Source of the DNA: JAZGDL01 sp036477795
GTDB taxonomy: Bacteria; Planctomycetota; Phycisphaerae; UBA1845
Direction of reading: 5' to 3'
Assembly (NCBI GenBank): GCA_036477795.1
Contig: JAZGDL010000216.1
Location: 1 to 9,762, forward strand
DNA: 9,762 nt
Of this stretch, positions 5,665 through 9,762 are shown piece after piece. Position numbers and translations under genes: made by a program. How positions within the stretch are numbered: the stretch's first letter is position 1; each line of letters begins with the position of its first letter. The notes under the pieces were generated by a model. It searched no databases, had not been told where the DNA came from, and saw nothing but the letters and a program-made list of their open reading frames with translations.

Positions 5665-7764
5665 TCAACCGCCGCCGAGCAGTTCATCGGCCAGCGCCTG
5701 GGCGCCGCGCACTTTGCGCAGGGCTTCGATGATGGCCCGGGCGTCGACGCAAACGCCCCGGGCCTGCTGATCGGTATAGGCGATGTCCCAGATGAGCGAT
5801 TGAAGGTTGCCGTCGAAGACGATGCCGACGACTTCACCCAGACGGTTCAAGGCCGGGCTGCCGGAGTTGCCGCCGATTATGTCAGCCGTGCATACGAAAT
5901 TGAACGGCGTGCTCAGATCGAGCTTGTCCTTGCCGTCGATCCACCGTTTGGAAAGATCAAACGGAGACTCACCACCGCGGTCCTTCCAGCGTTCAAACAA
6001 GCCGGCGAAGTTGGTGAACGGTGGTATGGCTTTGCCCGCTTCGGTATAGCCCCTGATAGTCCCGAACGACAATCGCAGGGAGAAGGTCGCGTCGGGATAC
6101 ATGGTCTCTCCGTTGATGGCGAACTGTGCGGCGGCAATCTTGGCGTAAGCCTCGCGCTCCATGCTTTCCACTTCGTCTTCGTACCGCTTGCGCAAGGCTC
6201 GTGATTCCGGATCGAAGACGGCGGCGAAGTCCAGCATGGGGTCGGCGGCACTTCTTACGGCTTCGATCCCGCCTTCTGCAATCCGCCTGCGCGTCTCGAC
6301 GTCCTTCAGACTGGTGCCCCCGACAAGCATCTGCGCCCTCTTGCGCGGACTCAAGCCGCCAAGCGCCGACTGCACCACGGGATCGTAGGCTCCAAAGGTT
6401 TCAATCAGATAAGACAGGCCGCTCTCGATGAGGTGCACCTCCAGGGCATCGTGGATCGGTGCCGGCGAGTAGAGCGACAGGTACAGCGAATCCAGCGCGG
6501 CATCTTGATACTCCTCCAGGCGCTCTACATTGGGTTTGGGCAACTCCTGGGCCAGGCGCACCAGGTGCACGGCGATGCGGAACAGCTTGGAGCGCATGAC
6601 GCTGCGACGGGTTTGCAGCGCCGAATACCGTTCATATATCTCGCGATGGGCCTCTTGTGCTTGGGCAACCTGGTCCCAGGCGTCCGCCCACTTGGCCTTG
6701 TACTCAGGACGGACCTCCACTTGGGCTCGCAGTTTTCGCTCCGCCATCTCCTTGCCCCGCATGAGCGCCGGCTCATACATGCCTGCCAGCATGCCGGTGA
6801 AGGCCTTGCGGCTGTTCTGGGCGCCGCCCAGATTCGAGCGGGCCATCAGCGCCTGTTCGTCGCTTCGCGCCGAAAACCCCAGCAGCTTTACCTCGCTTCG
6901 CCACAGCCGCTTCAGAATCGTTGGAATCCTTACGTCACGGAGGAACTTGAGGTGGTCAACGGTGAACAAGCGCTCGGTGCGCGCCGGGTGGCCGACAATA
7001 AACGTAAGCTCGCCGTCGCTGGCTCCGCTGGCGCTCCAACGCAGATAATGCTCCGGCTTGAGCGGTTGGCCGTCCTCGTAGATGCGGAAGAAGCAGACGT
7101 CCAGGCAGTAACGGGGATACTCAAAATTGTCCGTGTCGCCGCCGAAATGGGCGATGGCGCCCTCCGGGGCCATCACCAGGCGGATGTCGGTGTACCGTTT
7201 GTACCGGTACAGTTGGTATCGCGCCCCGTGAAAGAGCGTGATCACCTCGCTCTTCAGGCCGGTGCGCTCCTGCGATTCCTTCTCGATTGCGGCGATTCGT
7301 TTGCGGCGGGCGGTGTTGCCCTGTGCGGTGCTCATGTTCGGCTGAACCGCGCCGTTGACGCGGTCGGTTATGTCCTCGACGGACCACAGGCGGTTTAGCT
7401 CCAGGTCTTCGCACTTCAGTTCGTCACTGCGCTTGGCGGCATAAAACCCGGTCTTGAGAAGATTGCGTTGCGGCGTACTCAGCTTCTGCAACTGGCTGAA
7501 TCCCACGTGATGGTTGGTCATGACCAATCCATCGGCTGACACGATCGACCCGGAGCCGCCGCGACCGAATCGCACGCACGATTTCTGGATATGCTCGATC
7601 CACTCTTCGTGCGGCTCGAAGCCGTATTTCTCTTTCAACTGTTTGGTCGGCGGCTGATTGAGCAGCCACAGGCCTTCGTCCCCGTAACCCGTTGCGGCCG
7701 TCGCCAGCAGAACCGCGGCGGTCAACCATGACCGTTGTGACACCGTGGAGATTCTCACTTCCAT
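5665..7764 (-). CDS. S46 family dipeptidyl-peptidase (DPP7/DPP11 family, DPP7-type)
   Basis: A complete 699-residue protein, normal for S46 exopeptidases (about 700-720). A signal peptide covers residues 1 to about 28 (hydrophobic LTAAVLLATAATG), so it acts in the periplasm or at the cell surface. The chymotrypsin-fold triad is visible: His86 in GLVMTNHHV, the Asp in FGGDTDNFEYPRY (Asp210 or Asp212), and Ser634 in GGNSGSP. The helical domain between Asp and Ser (about 270-560), which caps the active site in this family, is present. S46 enzymes remove dipeptides from free N-termini. Position 652, in FDGN 18 residues after the Ser, is Gly, which marks DPP7-like enzymes with hydrophobic P1 preference; DPP11 has Arg there. 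ATG 7764 has AAAGGG only one base upstream. GTG 7758, two codons in, lies seven bases from it and may be the true start. The gene is divergent from hom and convergent with the lipoprotein pair. Confidence 0.96.
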   Translation of the reverse strand: MEVRISTVSQRSWLTAAVLLATAATGYGDEGLWLLNQPPTKQLKEKYGFEPHEEWIEHIQKSCVRFGRGGSGSIVSADGLVMTNHHVGFSQLQKLSTPQRNLLKTGFYAAKRSDELKCEDLELNRLWSVEDITDRVNGAVQPNMSTAQGNTARRKRIAAIEKESQERTGLKSEVITLFHGARYQLYRYKRYTDIRLVMAPEGAIAHFGGDTDNFEYPRYCLDVCFFRIYEDGQPLKPEHYLRWSASGASDGELTFIVGHPARTERLFTVDHLKFLRDVRIPTILKRLWRSEVKLLGFSARSDEQALMARSNLGGAQNSRKAFTGMLAGMYEPALMRGKEMAERKLRAQVEVRPEYKAKWADAWDQVAQAQEAHREIYERYSALQTRRSVMRSKLFRIAVHLVRLAQELPKPNVERLEEYQDAALDSLYLSLYSPAPIHDALEVHLIESGLSYLIETFGAYDPVVQSALGGLSPRKRAQMLVGGTSLKDVETRRRIAEGGIEAVRSAADPMLDFAAVFDPESRALRKRYEDEVESMEREAYAKIAAAQFAINGETMYPDATFSLRLSFGTIRGYTEAGKAIPPFTNFAGLFERWKDRGGESPFDLSKRWIDGKDKLDLSTPFNFVCTADIIGGNSGSPALNRLGEVVGIVFDGNLQSLIWDIAYTDQQARGVCVDARAIIEALRKVRGAQALADELLGGG

Positions 7765-7859
7765 GCCCTTTCAACCGTGCGTGTCGTCAGCGATTTGGCT
7801 CATGAAACAGTCGGCGTACGATACTATCAAGTGCAGGCGGCGGCAAGGGGCGTCGTGAC

Positions 7860-7879
7860 CCCACCTTTGAAAAGGTGGG
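7860..7879. repeat. Hairpin E: 8-bp stem with CCCAC/GTGGG arms
   Basis: CCCACCTT (7860-7867) and AAGGTGGG (7872-7879) pair exactly around TGAA. GTG (7855-7857) and CAC (7881-7883) could extend the helix past a small internal loop. It lies between the divergent S46 and hom genes, just upstream of the hom promoter candidate. The outer arms match those of the palindromes at 3737 and 9038. Confidence 0.65.
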
Positions 7880-7897
7880 CCACCCTTCTGGACCGCC

Positions 7898-7925
7898 TTC
7901 ACAAATCGCCAATGTCGGCTAGTAT
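7898..7925 (+). promoter_or_regulatory. Candidate sigma70-type promoter for hom
   Basis: TTCACA (7898-7903, five of six to TTGACA), a 16-base spacer and TAGTAT (7920-7925, four of six to TATAAT). Transcription would start near 7932, leaving about 49 bases of leader before the ATG at 7981. It is a consensus match with sensible position, and no operator is visible. Confidence 0.35.
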
Positions 7926-7980
7926 CGCGTTTCAAGAGAAGAGCAGCGCTCGATTCGCTATGGGAGGCTTTGGACGTCTG

Positions 7981-9021
7981 ATGCGCATACTGGTGATCGG
8001 ATTCGGCGTCGTCGGCCGGTCGTTTACGGAGCTGCTGGCCACCCATCAGGGCGACCTGTATCGGGACCATGGGCTGGCACCGCGACTGGTCGGAGTAGTC
8101 GACTCCGGCGGGGCGGCTGTGTCCGAACGAGGCCTGGACCTTCGCGCTCTTCTGGAGACCAAGGCGAATCAGGGAACCGTCGCCGCCACAGGCGGACATG
8201 GAGTGACAAACCTTGACACGCAATCGTTGATCGCCGACAGCGATGCCGACGTGGTCATCGAAGCCACGCCCAGCCGAATGGATGCCCCGGAGACGGCCAT
8301 GGGCCATATCCGCGCCGCCTTCAGAAACGGCAAGCACGTCATCACCGTCAACAAAGCCCCACTGGCGTTGGCCATGCCGCCCTTGACGGAATTGGCCCGG
8401 TACAACCGCGTCCAGTTCCGCTTCAGCGGCACTGTGGGAGGCGGCACGCCGATGCTCAACTGGGCACGCGAATGTGCCCGTGGCGACCAAGTCGTTCGGC
8501 TGCGCGGCATCTTGAACGGCACTACCAATTTCATACTTTCGAAAATGCACGAAACCGGCGCCCGTTTTGACGAGGTGTTGGACGAAGCCGTTCGGCTGGG
8601 GTACGCGGAGACCGACCCCAGCGCCGATATTGACGGCGTCGACGCCGCCACCAAAGTCGTCATCCTCGCCAACCTGATCCTCAATCGGCGGGTGACGCTG
8701 AAGGACGTACAGATCGAGGGCATCCGCGGGCTCTCTACGGCACGCGTCAAACAAGCTGCCGACAAAGGTGAGTCGCTCAAACTGATCGCCGAGATCGGTG
8801 ACACCTTGAGCGTGTCGCCGCAGACGGTTCCGCGGGGCGATCCGCTTGACGTGCCGGCCAACTTGAACGCCCTTACAATGACGCTTCGTAACAGCGGAGA
8901 CGTGACGCTGGTCGGCCGTGGCGCCGGTGGTGTTGAGACGGCCACCGCCGTTCTGCGCGATCTACTGGATATCTGGAGTTTTGTGGCGTCTCCGGACGGG
9001 GTGGACAAACCGTTTATGTGA
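7981..9021 (+). CDS. hom: Homoserine dehydrogenase, catalytic type without ACT domain
   Basis: A complete 346-residue cytosolic enzyme (EC 1.1.1.3) that reduces aspartate semialdehyde to homoserine for threonine and methionine synthesis. The Rossmann nucleotide site GFGVVG is at 7-12 right after the start, as usual for the family. NK at 124-125 (VITVNKAPLA), SGTVGGGTP at 149-157 and LRGILNGTTNFIL at 174-186 follow. The signature AETDPSADIDGVDAATK supplies E210, D221 and K225, with the same spacing as the substrate and catalytic residues of yeast Hom6. The chain ends at about the point where the catalytic domain stops, so there is no C-terminal ACT regulatory domain. GGAGG at 7963-7967 lies 13 bases before ATG 7981, slightly long. 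The frame is open back to 7777, but those codons encode nothing family-like. Aspartate kinase, the first enzyme of the same pathway, follows 83 bases later and is probably co-transcribed. Confidence 0.97.
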   Translation: MRILVIGFGVVGRSFTELLATHQGDLYRDHGLAPRLVGVVDSGGAAVSERGLDLRALLETKANQGTVAATGGHGVTNLDTQSLIADSDADVVIEATPSRMDAPETAMGHIRAAFRNGKHVITVNKAPLALAMPPLTELARYNRVQFRFSGTVGGGTPMLNWARECARGDQVVRLRGILNGTTNFILSKMHETGARFDEVLDEAVRLGYAETDPSADIDGVDAATKVVILANLILNRRVTLKDVQIEGIRGLSTARVKQAADKGESLKLIAEIGDTLSVSPQTVPRGDPLDVPANLNALTMTLRNSGDVTLVGRGAGGVETATAVLRDLLDIWSFVASPDGVDKPFM

Positions 9022-9037
9022 CACTGTCATTGGTGAG

Positions 9038-9061
9038 GCCCACGGGTTGCAACCCGTGGGC
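9038..9061. repeat. 24-bp perfect palindrome (CCCACGG-type, copy D)
   Basis: The arms GCCCACGGGTTG (9038-9049) and CAACCCGTGGGC (9050-9061) have no spacer. It sits 16 bases after the hom stop codon and 43 bases before the aspartokinase start. CTTTATGGG follows, with only three T's, so it is at best a weak terminator. It is the sister of the palindrome at 3737-3758. Confidence 0.82.
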
Positions 9062-9069
9062 TTTATGGG

Positions 9070-9111
9070 TGTGAAAGAGCGATATGAGGATGTGAGAGAG
9101 CGATATGAAAA
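9070..9111 (+). repeat. 21-bp imperfect tandem duplication over the aspartokinase start
   Basis: TGTGAAAGAGCGATATGA (9070-9087) recurs as TGTGAGAGAGCGATATGA (9091-9108), with one mismatch and a period of 21. The second copy holds the aspartokinase ATG (9105). The first holds an in-frame ATG (9084) that reads M-R-M-stop (TGA 9093-9095). It duplicates the translation initiation region. Confidence 0.75.
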
Positions 9112-9762
9112 AGGTCATCATGAAATTCGGCGGGACCTCGATGGCGGATGCGGACCGCATCCGCGCTTGTGCTGATTTCGTACGGCAGAGCAGCGGCGAG
9201 TCCGGGCGGCGGGTGGTGACGGTGGTGTCGGCGATGGCTGGGGTGACCGATGCGCTGCTGGAGTTGGCCGCCGCAGCGGGTAGCGGCCATCGGGCCGCCA
9301 AGTACGCACTGCTTGCCGATCTGCGCAAGCGCCACGAAGAGCCCGCAAAGGCGCTCGGGGCGGATGACGCAGTTGGGCAGTTGCTGGACCAACTGGATAC
9401 ACTCGTCACTGGCATTTCCGCGGTGGGCGAGCTGACCCCGCGATCGTGCGACGCTGTGGTGGTGTTCGGCGAGCGACTGTCAGCCGCCCTAATGGCCGCT
9501 GCCCTCCCTGGCAGCGCCATGACCGGTCAGCAGGTCGGGATCGTAACCGATGACAACCATGGGGAGGCGGACCCCTTGTTGGAACTCTCTTTGTACCAGG
9601 TGAACGAAACCCTCAACCTTCCGCTACAACGTGGTGAGGGCATCGTGGTCACCGGGTTCGACGCCGCCACTCAGCACGGCGTGACCACCACCCTGGGCCG
9701 GGGCGGTTCCGACTATACCGCCACCATCATCGGCGCCGCGGTCAAAGCCGACGAGATTTGGA
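9105..9762 (+). CDS. lysC: Aspartate kinase, N-terminal 219 residues; 3' end outside window
   Basis: The frame is open to the window edge. The cytosolic enzyme (EC 2.7.2.4) phosphorylates aspartate, the entry step to lysine, threonine and methionine. The amino acid kinase fold shows KFGGTS at 7-12 (the conserved ATP/aspartate-site lysine and glycines), VVSAMAGVTDALL in the following strand and helix, FGERLSA at 121-127, TGFDAAT near 185 and GRGGSD at 198-203. About 190 residues separate KFGGTS from GRGGSD. That fits the longer class typified by E. coli LysC and ThrA better than the compact Bacillus/Corynebacterium class. ACT domains, if any, lie beyond the window, so feedback control cannot be judged. 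The start ATG 9105 gives the usual short leader MKKVIM before the motif. The upstream GAGAG is a weak ribosome binding site. ATG 9120, preceded by AAGG, is a less typical alternative. The gene lies directly downstream of hom. Confidence 0.96.
   Translation, partial: MKKVIMKFGGTSMADADRIRACADFVRQSSGESGRRVVTVVSAMAGVTDALLELAAAAGSGHRAAKYALLADLRKRHEEPAKALGADDAVGQLLDQLDTLVTGISAVGELTPRSCDAVVVFGERLSAALMAAALPGSAMTGQQVGIVTDDNHGEADPLLELSLYQVNETLNLPLQRGEGIVVTGFDAATQHGVTTTLGRGGSDYTATIIGAAVKADEIW

Noticed and set aside
6433..7398. Long plus-strand open frame (321 codons) opposite the S46 gene
   Set aside because: It lies entirely antisense to a gene with an intact catalytic triad. Its translation has no family features, and such frames are common opposite high-GC coding sequence.
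7771..8754. Long minus-strand open frame (327 codons) opposite hom
   Set aside because: It is antisense to homoserine dehydrogenase, whose motifs are all present on the plus strand. There is no ribosome binding site and no recognisable domain.
9038..9070. Palindrome D as an intrinsic terminator of hom
   Set aside because: The stem is strong, but only three T's follow (CTTTATGGG), and a pathway partner gene starts 43 bases later.

Overview
The window is high-GC bacterial chromosomal DNA (roughly 60% G+C by eye) with ordinary housekeeping and nutrient-scavenging content. I see no phage, plasmid, transposase, CRISPR, tRNA or rRNA signal. It probably comes from a Gram-negative-type bacterium, because it encodes exported peptidases and two lipobox-bearing lipoproteins. 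Intergenic perfect palindromes with CCCAC/GTGGG arms, He_PIG-repeat lipoproteins and frequent GTG starts make Planctomycetota a plausible guess, but no marker gene proves it.

Layout. Positions 1-1690 (minus strand): 5' part of an exported S9 (prolyl oligopeptidase family) peptidase, cut by the window edge after its catalytic Ser but before its Asp and His. Positions 1691-2111: divergent intergenic region with three strong hairpins packed into 90 bp and a good sigma70-like promoter for the next gene. Positions 2112-3641 (plus): complete POT/PTR2 proton-coupled di/tripeptide transporter. Positions 3642-3972: non-coding stretch carrying a 22-bp perfect palindrome. Positions 3973-4857 and 4949-5638 (plus): two lipoproteins in apparent tandem, the first built from three putative-Ig (He_PIG) repeats, the second unassigned. 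Positions 5665-7764 (minus, convergent): complete S46 dipeptidyl-peptidase with a DPP7-type specificity glycine. Positions 7765-7980: divergent intergenic region with a hairpin and a candidate promoter. Positions 7981-9021 (plus): homoserine dehydrogenase without an ACT domain. Positions 9022-9104: a 24-bp palindrome and a 21-bp tandem duplication. Positions 9105-9762 (plus): N-terminal part of aspartate kinase, cut by the window edge.

Two themes link the genes. Three of the first five genes deal with peptides: S9 and S46 enzymes that would cut exported or environmental protein into oligo- and dipeptides, and a POT carrier that would import di/tripeptides. They are separate transcription units, so this is a functional neighbourhood and not an operon. 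The right end is a hom-aspartokinase pair for the aspartate-family amino acids.

I found no convincing new multi-gene system. The most unusual material is intergenic: a set of related palindromes, two of which differ only by compensatory base-pair changes, a three-hairpin cluster whose first two loops are mutually complementary, and a duplicated translation-initiation region in front of aspartokinase.
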